Assembly: GCF_030811455.1 (NCBI RefSeq)
Contig: NZ_JAUSQU010000001.1
Span: 1,984,001-2,048,000 of the forward strand
Direction of reading: 5' to 3'
DNA: 64,000 nt
DNA from: Streptosporangium lutulentum
Lineage (GTDB): Bacteria > Actinomycetota > Actinomycetes > Streptosporangiales > Streptosporangiaceae
This document shows, piece after piece, positions 17,174-24,737 of this stretch. The notes beneath the pieces were generated by a model. It was not told the DNA's origin. It was given only the letters and a program-made list of their open reading frames with translations, and ran no database searches. Made by a program: the position numbers and the translations under genes. Every line of letters begins with the position of its first letter. Within the stretch, counting starts at the first letter, position 1.

Positions 17174-18508
17174 GTGATCGGCAAGAGCGTGGGCGAGCGT
17201 CTGCAGGCATTGCGTCAGCAGCGCGACATGACCGTGCCGCAGCTTTCGGGGCCTGAACTGCCCGAGGAGGAGGTGAAGGCGATCGAGCGCGACGTGCGTG
17301 ACCCCGATGCCGCGGAGCTGCGGATCCTGGCGGAACGGCTGGACTGTTCCCCCGCCTTCCTGGGCCAGGGGATCACCGACCGGCAGGTGGCCGTTCTGTA
17401 CTCGCGGACGGATCGCGCTGAAGCGGCGCTGCGCGCGGGGGAGGTGCGGAAGGCCGGGCAGGAGCTCGCGCGGTTGGGCGCCGAGCCCGCGCTCGGCTTC
17501 CTGCCGGACCTACGCCGGCGTGTCGGCTACGGCTCGGCTCTCGCGCTGGAGGCCGCCGACAATCGGCCGGCGGCGATCGAGCAGCTGAGGACGCTGCTGG
17601 AGGAGGCGTGCTCGGTGCGCGCCGAAACGGCGGCCGCGCTGGCCGACACGGAGGTGGAGTTGCGCGAGCAGCGCATCTCGATCGCCCTGGCACTGTGCCG
17701 GTGTCACTGCGAGGTGGGCGAGGTGCAGGCGGCCGTACAGGTCGGAGAAGAGGCCCTGGAGCGTGAGGAGCCGCTGGGGTGGACCGACCGGCTGGTGGAA
17801 CTGGCCTCGACGTTGCTGGCGGCCTACATCGAGCGCGGCGACCGCGAGCGGATGACCCAGTTCGCCACCGAGCTCCTGGAGGAGGCCGATCGGATCAGAT
17901 CGCCTCGGGCCATCGTGGCGGCGTCCTGGAACAGTGCGATCGTGGCCCACATCCTCGGCGATCTGCTGGAAGCCGATCATCTGAGCAACCGGGCCATGCG
18001 GCTGCAGGCCACCTTGGACGATCCGCTGGCGGCAGGCAGGCTTCGAATGTGCATGGCCGAATACGCCCTGCAGCACGCCCCGGAGGACCTCGACATCGAG
18101 AAGATCGACAGGATGCTCACCACGGCGTACGGGGAGTTGACGGCGGCTTCGGCCCACCCGAGCGACATCGCCTCGTGCCTGCTGTCGCTGGCTCGCCTCG
18201 ATCTGCTGCGGGGCAGGCCCGATCGTGCCCTCGATCGCGGGCTGAAGACGGTGGAGCAGGGGGTGGAGCTGGTCGGGCCGGTGGCGGTGGAGGCACACCA
18301 GTTGCTGGCCCAGATCTACCAGGCGCTCGGACGTGTGGAGGAGGCGGTGGCCGCGCAGACCGAGGCCGCGCGGGAGCTGGAGCGGATGGAGGCGCTACGG
18401 CGAGCCTCGGAGGCGTGGATAGCCGTCGCCGACCTCTACGACGGCGCGGGACGGCCGGAGCAGGGGCACGCCGCGCTGCGGCGGGCGCTGGCGTGCGCGG
18501 CGTTGTAG
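17174..18508 (+). CDS. XRE-like regulator with C-terminal TPR domain (paralogue 2)
   Basis: A 444-aa protein from GTG 17174 (GGGAG seven bases upstream). It aligns from end to end with the protein at 15430-16728, including AAYIERGD in the TPR part and ALRRALACAAL at the end. Its N-terminal HTH region (VGERLQALRQQRDMTVPQLS, then EEEVKAIERDVRDPD) is degenerate in the recognition-helix area, so DNA binding may be altered. About 61 bases of this gene (18138-18200) recur downstream of the GH43 gene at 20530. The peptide gene diverges from it across 170 bases. A peptide- or metabolite-responsive regulator is likely. Confidence 0.85.
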   Translation: MIGKSVGERLQALRQQRDMTVPQLSGPELPEEEVKAIERDVRDPDAAELRILAERLDCSPAFLGQGITDRQVAVLYSRTDRAEAALRAGEVRKAGQELARLGAEPALGFLPDLRRRVGYGSALALEAADNRPAAIEQLRTLLEEACSVRAETAAALADTEVELREQRISIALALCRCHCEVGEVQAAVQVGEEALEREEPLGWTDRLVELASTLLAAYIERGDRERMTQFATELLEEADRIRSPRAIVAASWNSAIVAHILGDLLEADHLSNRAMRLQATLDDPLAAGRLRMCMAEYALQHAPEDLDIEKIDRMLTTAYGELTAASAHPSDIASCLLSLARLDLLRGRPDRALDRGLKTVEQGVELVGPVAVEAHQLLAQIYQALGRVEEAVAAQTEAARELERMEALRRASEAWIAVADLYDGAGRPEQGHAALRRALACAAL

Positions 18509-18559
18509 GGACGGACGCCGGAAGGCGGCGCGCCCCGTAGAGGCGGCTGCCGGGAGACG

Positions 18560-18707
18560 GCGGACACCGGCCCTGCGGAGGCGGACACGGCTCCATGGAA
18601 ACGGACACCGGCTCTGCGGCGGGCACCAGCCCCATGGAAACGGGTACCGGCTCTGCGGAGGCGGCGGGCACCGGTCCTGTGGAAACGGACACCGGGATGA
18701 GCGGGCG
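18560..18707. repeat. Degenerate tandem repeat block with a GGAAACGG core
   Basis: The words CCATGGAAACGGACACCGG, CCATGGAAACGGGTACCGG and CTGTGGAAACGGACACCGG recur at about 18594, 18632 and 18678, interleaved with CTCTGCGG and GCGGGCACC segments. It is non-coding as far as I can tell and follows directly on the XRE-TPR gene 2. Confidence 0.6.
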
Positions 18708-18838
18708 CGGTGGAAAGGACGCCGGCACGCGGCTGTCCGCCGCGCTCCGGCACCCGCCGGGACGCGGACGCGGAGACGCCGCGAACGAGAGGGCACCCTC
18801 GGGTCGATCAGGAAAGCCGACGTGGCGCCGCCGGACAA

Positions 18839-18852
18839 TGTTAACGCCAACA
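18839..18852. promoter_or_regulatory. LacI-type operator upstream of GH43 (distal)
   Basis: TGTTAACGCCAACA is a near-palindrome with the central CG and TGTTA/AACA ends of LacI-family operators, about 270 bases before the GH43 start. It matches the operators around the araB locus at 45 kb. Confidence 0.6.
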
Positions 18853-18933
18853 CTTAGTCGGGCGCCGATGGCGAGGGGCGGACCTCGCCCTTTCCAGCTC
18901 ACCAGGCCGTCGGCCGAGCGTGAACGTTGGGCC

Positions 18934-18962
18934 TTGACAGAGTTTCTGTTATCGCAAACACT
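18934..18962 (+). promoter_or_regulatory. GH43 promoter with overlapping LacI-type operator
   Basis: A consensus -35 TTGACA (18934-18939) is followed after seven bases by the operator TGTTATCGCAAACA (18947-18960). The weak -10 candidate AACACT (18957-18962, spacer 17) overlaps it. The same arrangement, base for base in these elements, occurs at 45138-45166 before the LacI gene, and 15 further bases downstream are also similar (GGnAACCnCAnCGAAAC). Confidence 0.75.
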
Positions 18963-19029
18963 CAGGAAACCTCACCGAAACAGGGCAGACGATATCTGCC
19001 CACCCCAGGAACGTCATTGCGACCTGGAA

Positions 19030-19043
19030 TGTTAGCGCTAACC
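19030..19043. promoter_or_regulatory. LacI-type operator upstream of GH43 (proximal)
   Basis: TGTTAGCGCTAACC contains the perfect 12-bp palindrome GTTAGCGCTAAC (19031-19042). It lies 80 bases before the GH43 start and downstream of the promoter, well placed for roadblock or looping repression together with the site at 18947. Confidence 0.75.
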
Positions 19044-19122
19044 AAGGTGGCTGCCAGGTCGAGAGATCGCATGTTCGGCACCGTTTCGCGCCTTCAGGCA
19101 CCCACCCCCCAGGAGCAACGCC

Positions 19123-20532
19123 ATGAAACGACGATGGGCGGCAGCCCTCGCCACGATCGCCGCGTTCGGACTCGTCCTCACCACGGCCGGACCGGCACCC
19201 GCCGCGAGCCCGATCACCACCGCCCTCTACACCGCCGACCCCGCCGCGCTGGTCGTCGGCGACACGATGTACCTGTACACCGGTCATGACGAGGCGGCCA
19301 CGGGCGGCACCAACTTCGTCATGCGCGACTGGCACGTGTTCTCCTCCACCGACGCGACCACCTGGACCGACAACGGGGCCAGGATGTCGCTCTCGAACTT
19401 CGCCTGGGCCGGAGGCGACGCCTGGGCGGGAGAGGTCGAACCCCGTAACGGCAAGTATTACTGGTACGCGCCGGTCAACGGCAGGGGCGCGGGCTGGATG
19501 GACATCGGCGTCGCGGTCGGCGACAGCCCGCTCGGCCCGTTCACCGACGCCAAGGGCGGACCGCTGATCAGTGACAGCACCCCGAACTCCTCGCCTCTCA
19601 ACATCGACCCGACCGTGTTCACCGACGATGACGGCCAGGCCTACATCTACTGGGGCTCCTACAACGGCGTGCGCGCCGCCAAGCTCAAGCCCGACATGAT
19701 CAACCTGGACGGCCCGGTGATCACCCCGGCGGGGGTCGGCAACTTCTGGGAGGCCCCCTGGATGTTCAAGCGCAACGGCACCTACTACCTGGCCTACGCC
19801 GCCAACGACTCCGGTTGCTCCTCGCCGGGCTACGCCTGCATCCGCTACGCCACCGCGAGCAACCCGATGGGCCCCTGGACCCACCGCGGGGTCGTGCTCG
19901 ACCAGGTCACCTCGACCACCAACCACCCGGCGATCATCGAGTTCAAGGGCCAGTGGTACATGGTCTACCACAACGCCGGAGCCCCTGGCGGCGGCAACTT
20001 CCGCCGCTCGGTCACCCTGGACAAGCTCTACTGGAACGCCGACGGCACGATGCAGAAGGTCGTGCAGACCACCACCGGCGGCGGAGGCGGCGGGCAGCCG
20101 CCCACCGGAACCAACCACGCTCTCGCCGCCACCGCCTCGACGTCGTTCGTCTCCGCCTGGGAGACGCTCGGGGCGATCAAGGACGGCTACGTTCCGGCGA
20201 GTTCCGCCGACCACAGCCACGGCGCCTACGGCAACTGGAGCCACCAGGGCACCGAATGGATCGAGTACCGATGGCCCGCCGCGCGTTCGATCGGCAAGGT
20301 GGCGACCTACTGGTTCGACGACAACCAGGGCATCGACCTGCCCGCGTCCTGCCAGGTGCAGTACTGGAACGGCAGCGCCTACGTGAACGTGCCGGGGCAG
20401 TCGGGCTGCGGTGTCGCGGGCAACACCTACAACATCACCACGTTCACCCCGGTCTCGACCACCCGGCTGCGTCTGAACATCACCTCGAGGAGCGGTTACT
20501 CGACCGGGGTCCTGGAGTGGATGGCGCTCTGA
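19123..20532 (+). CDS. Secreted glycoside hydrolase family 43 with C-terminal carbohydrate-binding-like domain
   Basis: A 469-aa exported enzyme (ATG behind AGGAG). Residues 1-28 are a signal peptide ending PAPAAS. Residues about 30-320 form a GH43 five-blade propeller: Asp39 in YTADPAAL is the likely base, NIDPTVF carries the second Asp and FWEAPWMF the acid Glu. A glycine linker (about 323-330) leads to a C-terminal beta-sandwich (about 335-469; WETLGAIKDG, WIEYRWPAA, RLRLNIT) like those on arabinan- and xylan-active enzymes. GH43 enzymes release L-arabinose or D-xylose. Three operators shared with the araB locus argue for arabinan-type substrates. Confidence 0.9.
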   Translation: MKRRWAAALATIAAFGLVLTTAGPAPAASPITTALYTADPAALVVGDTMYLYTGHDEAATGGTNFVMRDWHVFSSTDATTWTDNGARMSLSNFAWAGGDAWAGEVEPRNGKYYWYAPVNGRGAGWMDIGVAVGDSPLGPFTDAKGGPLISDSTPNSSPLNIDPTVFTDDDGQAYIYWGSYNGVRAAKLKPDMINLDGPVITPAGVGNFWEAPWMFKRNGTYYLAYAANDSGCSSPGYACIRYATASNPMGPWTHRGVVLDQVTSTTNHPAIIEFKGQWYMVYHNAGAPGGGNFRRSVTLDKLYWNADGTMQKVVQTTTGGGGGGQPPTGTNHALAATASTSFVSAWETLGAIKDGYVPASSADHSHGAYGNWSHQGTEWIEYRWPAARSIGKVATYWFDDNQGIDLPASCQVQYWNGSAYVNVPGQSGCGVAGNTYNITTFTPVSTTRLRLNITSRSGYSTGVLEWMAL

Positions 20533-20590
20533 CGGCGGCCTCGGCCCACCGGGCGACATCGCCTCATGCCCGCTGTCGCCGGCTCGCCTC
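20530..20590 (+). pseudogene. Duplicated 61-bp fragment of the XRE-TPR gene
   Basis: From the GH43 stop codon on, about 61 bases match 18138-18200 inside XRE-TPR gene 2, with roughly five substitutions and one missing base (for example GGCGACATCGCCTC and GGCTCGCCTCG are shared). The match ends abruptly on both sides. The one-base gap breaks the reading frame. It is a relic of a duplication or of a third copy that was lost. Confidence 0.75.
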
Positions 20591-20670
20591 GCTCACCGCG
20601 CGGGCGAACGCCGCCGCCGGCGCGACGGGAGGCTCCGCCTTCTCGGACTGACCGGCGCGCGAACCGATCA

Positions 20671-20711
20671 CGGGACGTGGGCGCCGCCGACGCGGCGGCG
20701 CCCACGTCCCG
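20671..20711. terminator. Bidirectional hairpin terminator (18-bp stem)
   Basis: Perfect 18-base arms 20671-20688 and 20694-20711 with a five-base loop. It lies between the convergent GH43 and GntR genes. Confidence 0.85.
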
Positions 20712-20726
20712 CGCGTGCGGGCCCGG

Positions 20727-21467
20727 TCAGCCCGACGAGGTGTCGAAGTGGAGCTCGGAGGTGATCCGGTAGCGGTCGCCGCGATAGATCGAGCGGGTGA
20801 ACTCGACGATCCGCCCGCCCGCGTCGCGGGAGGTGCGCTCGATGAGCAGCGCGGGGGCGTGCTGGGGGACGTCGAGGAGCTCGGCCTCGATCTCGTCGGT
20901 GACGGTCGGCTCGATGCTCTGGGTCGCGCCGCGCACGTCGACGCCGAAGCGGGTGCGCAGGAACTGGTAGAAGTTGCCCGACACCATGTCGTCGGGTTCG
21001 AGGCCCGTCACAAGGGCGTGCGGCAGGTGGATGCGCTCGATCGCGATGGGCTCGTCGTCCACCGTGCGCAGCCGTACCACGCGCAGGACGAGGTCGGCGG
21101 GGGAGACCTGGAGGCGGTGGGCGAGCCTGGCGGTGGCGGGGGCCGAGTCGAACTCCAGGATGCGGCTCAGCCAGTGGCCCTCGGCCGCGGGGGCGTGGAA
21201 GGAACTGCTCCCCGCCGCGAGGACCTGGGTGACCTTGCGGGGACCGGTGAACGTGCCCCGGCCGTGCTCCCGGATGAGGATGCCCCGGTGCACCAGCCCG
21301 TCGATCGCTGCGCGCAGCGTCGGGCGTGATACGCCCAGCTCCCGGCAGAGATCCCGCTCCGAGGGGATGGCGCTGCCCGGCTCCTTGTCCGCGATGAGGT
21401 CGAGCAGGAAGTCTCGGACCCGGTCGCGTTTGAGCCCCGTTGGAAGGTTCAACCCCGTTGTCTGCAC
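20727..21467 (-). CDS. GntR family regulator, HutC/DasR subgroup (UTRA domain)
   Basis: A 246-aa protein with an N-terminal winged helix (about 10-75: SERDLCRELGVSRPTLRAAI, then HGRGTFTG) and a UTRA effector domain (about 95-240: ILEFDSAPATARLAHRL, ERIHLPHALV, EIEAELLDVPQHAPALLIER, YRGDRYRITSELHF). DasR, the closest described type, binds phosphorylated amino sugars and represses chitin and GlcNAc genes. It diverges from an ABC importer operon ending with a GH20 hexosaminidase, and a dre-like operator lies between. It is most likely the local repressor of that operon. Confidence 0.9.
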   Translation of the reverse strand: MQTTGLNLPTGLKRDRVRDFLLDLIADKEPGSAIPSERDLCRELGVSRPTLRAAIDGLVHRGILIREHGRGTFTGPRKVTQVLAAGSSSFHAPAAEGHWLSRILEFDSAPATARLAHRLQVSPADLVLRVVRLRTVDDEPIAIERIHLPHALVTGLEPDDMVSGNFYQFLRTRFGVDVRGATQSIEPTVTDEIEAELLDVPQHAPALLIERTSRDAGGRIVEFTRSIYRGDRYRITSELHFDTSSG

Positions 21468-21548
21468 GTTTTGACCTTACCAACAACTTACCAGTGCTGA
21501 CAGCCGGGTTCCCTGATGAATGAGCAAGTCACTGGTTCATTACGCCTA

Positions 21549-21575
21549 TTGACATGCCAACTGGTTAAGACCACT
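21549..21575 (+). promoter_or_regulatory. Promoter -35 and dre-like (DasR) operator
   Basis: TTGACA at 21549-21554 is a consensus -35. ACTGGTTAAGACCACT (21560-21575) matches the described 16-bp DasR site ACTGGTCTAGACCACT at 14 of 16 positions and covers the spacer and -10 region. Looser ACTGGT/ACCAGT words occur at about 21490 and 21530 and may be extra half-sites for the GntR promoter. Confidence 0.8.
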
Positions 21576-21618
21576 CTCCTCTCATCGGGTTACCAATAAC
21601 TGACCACTGGGAGAACCC

Positions 21619-22890
21619 ATGAGGTACCGCTTACTCGCCATGGCGGCGGCGCTGTCCGTCGGCCTCACCGCGTGCAGCTCCTCGTCCGAGACCGTGGCCG
21701 CTCCGGACGGGGGCGCGAGCGAGAGCGCCACCACGCTGACCGTCTGGGTCATGCGGGACAGCTTCTCCACCGCCGTGCTCGACCGCTTCAAGACCGGCTT
21801 CGAGCAGTCTCACGCCGGGGTCACCCTCGACATCCAGATCCAGGAGTGGGACGGCATCGGCCAGAAGGTGATCAGCGCCCTGGCCAGCAAGGACGCCCCC
21901 GATGTGATCGAGGTCGGCAACACCCAGGTCGCCGAGTACTCCGCCAGCGGCGGCGTGAAGGACCTCACCGACAAGGTCGCCGACCTCGGCGGCGACGACT
22001 GGATCCCCGGCCTGGCCGAACCCGGCAAGATCGACGGCCGGCAGTACGGCATCCCGTGGTACGCCGCCAACCGGGTCGTGATCTACAACAAGGACCTCTT
22101 CGCCAAGGCCGGCGTCACCACGCCGCCGAAGACCAGGGACGAGTGGCTGGACGTCACCGCCAAGCTCAACAAGGGCGGCGACCAGGGCATCTACCTGCCC
22201 GGCCAGAACTGGTACGTCCTGTCCGGGTTCATCTGGGACGAGGGCGGCGACCTGGCGGTCAAGGAGGGCGACCGGTGGAAGGGCACGCTGGACACGCCGC
22301 AGGCGCTGGCCGGCGCCGACTTCTACAGGAAGCTGCAGGCTCTCGGCAAGGGTCCCAAGGACTCCGACGAGGCCAAACCGCCGCAGGCGACGGTCTTCGC
22401 CAAGGGCGACGTCGCCCAGCTCATCTCGGCTCCCGGCGGGGCCGTGGCGATCGAGGAGGCCAACCCCGAGCTGAAGGGCAAGCTCGGCTTCTTCCCGATT
22501 CCCGGCAAGACCGCCGACCAGCCGGGCGCCGTCTTCACCGGCGGCTCCGACCTGGTCATCCCCGAGGCCTCGCAGCACCAGGATCAGGCCTACGAGGTGG
22601 TCAAGGCCCTGGCGGGGGAGAAGTTCCAGCTCGACATGGCCAAGGAGATGAGCTACGTGCCCAACAAGGTCTCCTTCGCCGGGGTCCTGAGCGGCAGCGA
22701 GGCCACCGCCGCCATGGCGTCGGGCGCCGCGAACGGCCACGCGACCCCCAACTCGCCCAACTGGGCGGCGGTCGAGGCCAAGAACCTCATCAAGGAGTAC
22801 ATGACCAAGTTCCTCACCGGCGACGCCGCCGCCACCGACGCCGCCGCGGCCTCCGCGGGCATCACCGAGATCCTCAACACCACGTCCTGA
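21619..22890 (+). CDS. Sugar ABC transporter substrate-binding lipoprotein (DasA-like)
   Basis: A 423-aa lipoprotein: signal peptide with lipobox LTAC (Cys at residue 19), then an SBP_bac_1 fold with TLTVWVMRDSF, EWDGIGQKVISALASKDAPDV and YGIPWYAANRVVIYNKDLF. Such proteins capture oligosaccharides outside the membrane. The downstream GH20 enzyme and the DasR-like site suggest chitobiose or other N-acetylglucosamine oligomers. It is the first gene of a five-member unit (binding protein, two permeases, GH20, possibly CBM3-GH16), with no ATPase gene; a shared MsiK-type ATPase elsewhere is expected. Confidence 0.92.
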   Translation: MRYRLLAMAAALSVGLTACSSSSETVAAPDGGASESATTLTVWVMRDSFSTAVLDRFKTGFEQSHAGVTLDIQIQEWDGIGQKVISALASKDAPDVIEVGNTQVAEYSASGGVKDLTDKVADLGGDDWIPGLAEPGKIDGRQYGIPWYAANRVVIYNKDLFAKAGVTTPPKTRDEWLDVTAKLNKGGDQGIYLPGQNWYVLSGFIWDEGGDLAVKEGDRWKGTLDTPQALAGADFYRKLQALGKGPKDSDEAKPPQATVFAKGDVAQLISAPGGAVAIEEANPELKGKLGFFPIPGKTADQPGAVFTGGSDLVIPEASQHQDQAYEVVKALAGEKFQLDMAKEMSYVPNKVSFAGVLSGSEATAAMASGAANGHATPNSPNWAAVEAKNLIKEYMTKFLTGDAAATDAAAASAGITEILNTTS

Positions 22891-22929
22891 CCGGCCCTCC
22901 CGCCGAATCCACCATCCGAGGAGTGTGCT

Positions 22930-23910
22930 GTGTCCCCGGTGCCCGCCGCACCCCAGGCCACCCGGCCGCGTCCCCGCGCCCCGGAGGCGGCCCCGCCGCC
23001 CCGGCCCCCGAGACGGTCCAGGCCGGCCGACCTGTGGCCGTACCTGCTGATCGCGCCGACGCTGGCGGGCACCGCCTACCTGCTCGTCTATCCGCTGGTG
23101 CGCAGCGTCGTGATCTCCTTCCAGCACTTCAGGCTGGGCGAGCTCATCCGCGGCGGGGCGGAGTTCGCCGGCTTCGACAACTACGCCGAGGTGCTCGGGG
23201 GCGCCGAGTTCTGGACGGTGGTGCGGCGGACGCTCGTCTGGACCGCCGTCAACGTCGTCCTGATCACGCTGATCGCGACGCTGATCGCGCTGATGCTGCC
23301 CAGGCTCGGCCGCTGGATGCGGCTCACGGTGATGAGCGGGATGGTCCTCACCTGGGCCACCCCGGTGCTCGCCGCGACGACGATCTTCCAGTGGCTCTTC
23401 CAGTCGCGGCTCGGAGTGGTCAACTGGCTGCTCGTCACGCTCGGGTTCGACTCGTTCAAGGACTACACCTGGTTCGCCGACGGTGACTCGACCTTTGTCA
23501 TCCTCGTCGCGCTGGTGGTCTGGCAGTCGGTGCCGTTCGCCGCGCTCACCCTCTACGCGGGGCTGACCACCGTCCCCGCCGAGTTGTACGAGTCGGCGCG
23601 GATCGACGGCGCCACCGGCCTGCAGATCTTCCGCTCCGTCACCTTCCCGATCCTGCGGCCGCTCTTCGGCCTGGTCACCTCGCTGGAGGTGATCTGGGTC
23701 TTCAAGTGCTTCGCCCAGATCTGGGCGATCAGCAAGGGCGGCCCCGACGAGGCCACCACCACGCTGCCCGTCTACGCCTTCCAGATCGCGCAGTCGCTCC
23801 ACAAGTACGACCTCGGCTCGGCGGTGTCCACGCTCACCGTGCTGATCCTGATCGCGGTCCTCATCACCCACCTACGGCGGATGCTCAAGCACGAAGGAGA
23901 GCAACTATGA
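22930..23910 (+). CDS. Sugar ABC transporter permease (MalF-like)
   Basis: A 326-aa membrane protein starting GTG 22930 behind GAGGAG. A proline-rich cytoplasmic leader of about 35 residues precedes six hydrophobic segments. The permease EAA loop reads YESARIDGATGLQIFRSVTFPI-like, here split as ELYESARIDGATG and ITFPILRP-type sequence near residues 216-240. It pairs with the permease that overlaps its stop codon. Import of amino-sugar oligomers is inferred from context. Confidence 0.92.
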   Translation: MSPVPAAPQATRPRPRAPEAAPPPRPPRRSRPADLWPYLLIAPTLAGTAYLLVYPLVRSVVISFQHFRLGELIRGGAEFAGFDNYAEVLGGAEFWTVVRRTLVWTAVNVVLITLIATLIALMLPRLGRWMRLTVMSGMVLTWATPVLAATTIFQWLFQSRLGVVNWLLVTLGFDSFKDYTWFADGDSTFVILVALVVWQSVPFAALTLYAGLTTVPAELYESARIDGATGLQIFRSVTFPILRPLFGLVTSLEVIWVFKCFAQIWAISKGGPDEATTTLPVYAFQIAQSLHKYDLGSAVSTLTVLILIAVLITHLRRMLKHEGEQL

Positions 23911-24731
23911 GGCCGCGCCGCGTCCTGCTCAACCTCGCGGCCCTCGGGGTCCTGGTGGTCTCGGTCTTCCCCGTCTACTGGATGGTGCTGACCGCGTTCA
24001 AGCCGACGACCGACATCCTGTCGGAGACGCCGGGCTTCTGGCCCGCGCACCCCACCCTGGAGCACTTCACGACCGCCGTGGGGACACCGGGATTCTGGAC
24101 CTTCTGGGGCAACAGCCTGTCGATCACGGTGGGCGCGGTGCTGCTCGCGCTGGTCGTCGCGCTCCTGGCCGCCTTCGCGGTGGCCAGGATGCGCTGGCGC
24201 GGGCGGCGGGCCTTCATCCTGATGGTCTTCATCGCCCAGATGGCGCCCTGGGAGGCGCTGCTGGTGTCGATGTACATCGTCGCCCGCGACACCAACATGC
24301 TCGACAAGCTGTCGATGCTCACGCTGATCTACTTCATGGCCACACTGCCGTTCACGATCGTGACGCTGCGCGGCTTCATCGCGGCCATTCCCCCCGAGTT
24401 GGAGGAGGCCGCCCAGATGGACGGCTGCAGCCGCGCCGCGGCCTTCCGCAGGGTGGTGCTGCCGCTGCTGGCGCCGGGGCTGATGTCGACCTCGCTCTTC
24501 GGCTTCATCACCGCCTGGAACGAGTTCGCCTTCGCCAACGCGCTCATCATCAAGAACCAGGACGACAGGACCCTGCCCGTCTGGCTCTCCTCCTTCAGCA
24601 ACGTCTTCGGCACGGACTGGGGCGCCACCATGGCCGCCGCCACGCTCTTCATGCTCCCCGTACTCGCCATCTTCCTCGTCCTGCAGCGCCGGGTCACCTC
24701 AGGGTTGATCGCCGGCGCGGTGAAGGGATAA
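23907..24731 (+). CDS. Sugar ABC transporter permease (MalG-like)
   Basis: A 274-aa membrane protein with six hydrophobic segments, EAA loop ELEEAAQMDGCSRAAAFRRV at about 168-187 and the C-terminus RRVTSGLIAGAVKG typical of carbohydrate permeases of the MalG class. ATG 23907 overlaps the previous stop (ATGA), giving translational coupling. The GH20 gene follows after six bases. Confidence 0.93.
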   Translation: MRPRRVLLNLAALGVLVVSVFPVYWMVLTAFKPTTDILSETPGFWPAHPTLEHFTTAVGTPGFWTFWGNSLSITVGAVLLALVVALLAAFAVARMRWRGRRAFILMVFIAQMAPWEALLVSMYIVARDTNMLDKLSMLTLIYFMATLPFTIVTLRGFIAAIPPELEEAAQMDGCSRAAAFRRVVLPLLAPGLMSTSLFGFITAWNEFAFANALIIKNQDDRTLPVWLSSFSNVFGTDWGATMAAATLFMLPVLAIFLVLQRRVTSGLIAGAVKG

Positions 24732-24737
24732 ACCACC

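Larger units (their letters stand above)
18509..19122. other. Long regulatory/intergenic region before GH43
   Basis: No convincing gene. It holds a repeat block (18560-18707) followed by three LacI-type operators and a promoter that lead into the GH43 gene; these are listed separately. A frame from ATG 18595 translates the repeat block, but it has no ribosome site and biased composition. Confidence 0.6.

Noticed and set aside
18595-19035. 146-codon plus-strand frame beginning METDTGSA.
   Set aside because: It translates the DNA repeat block and then operator DNA, without ribosome site or protein features.
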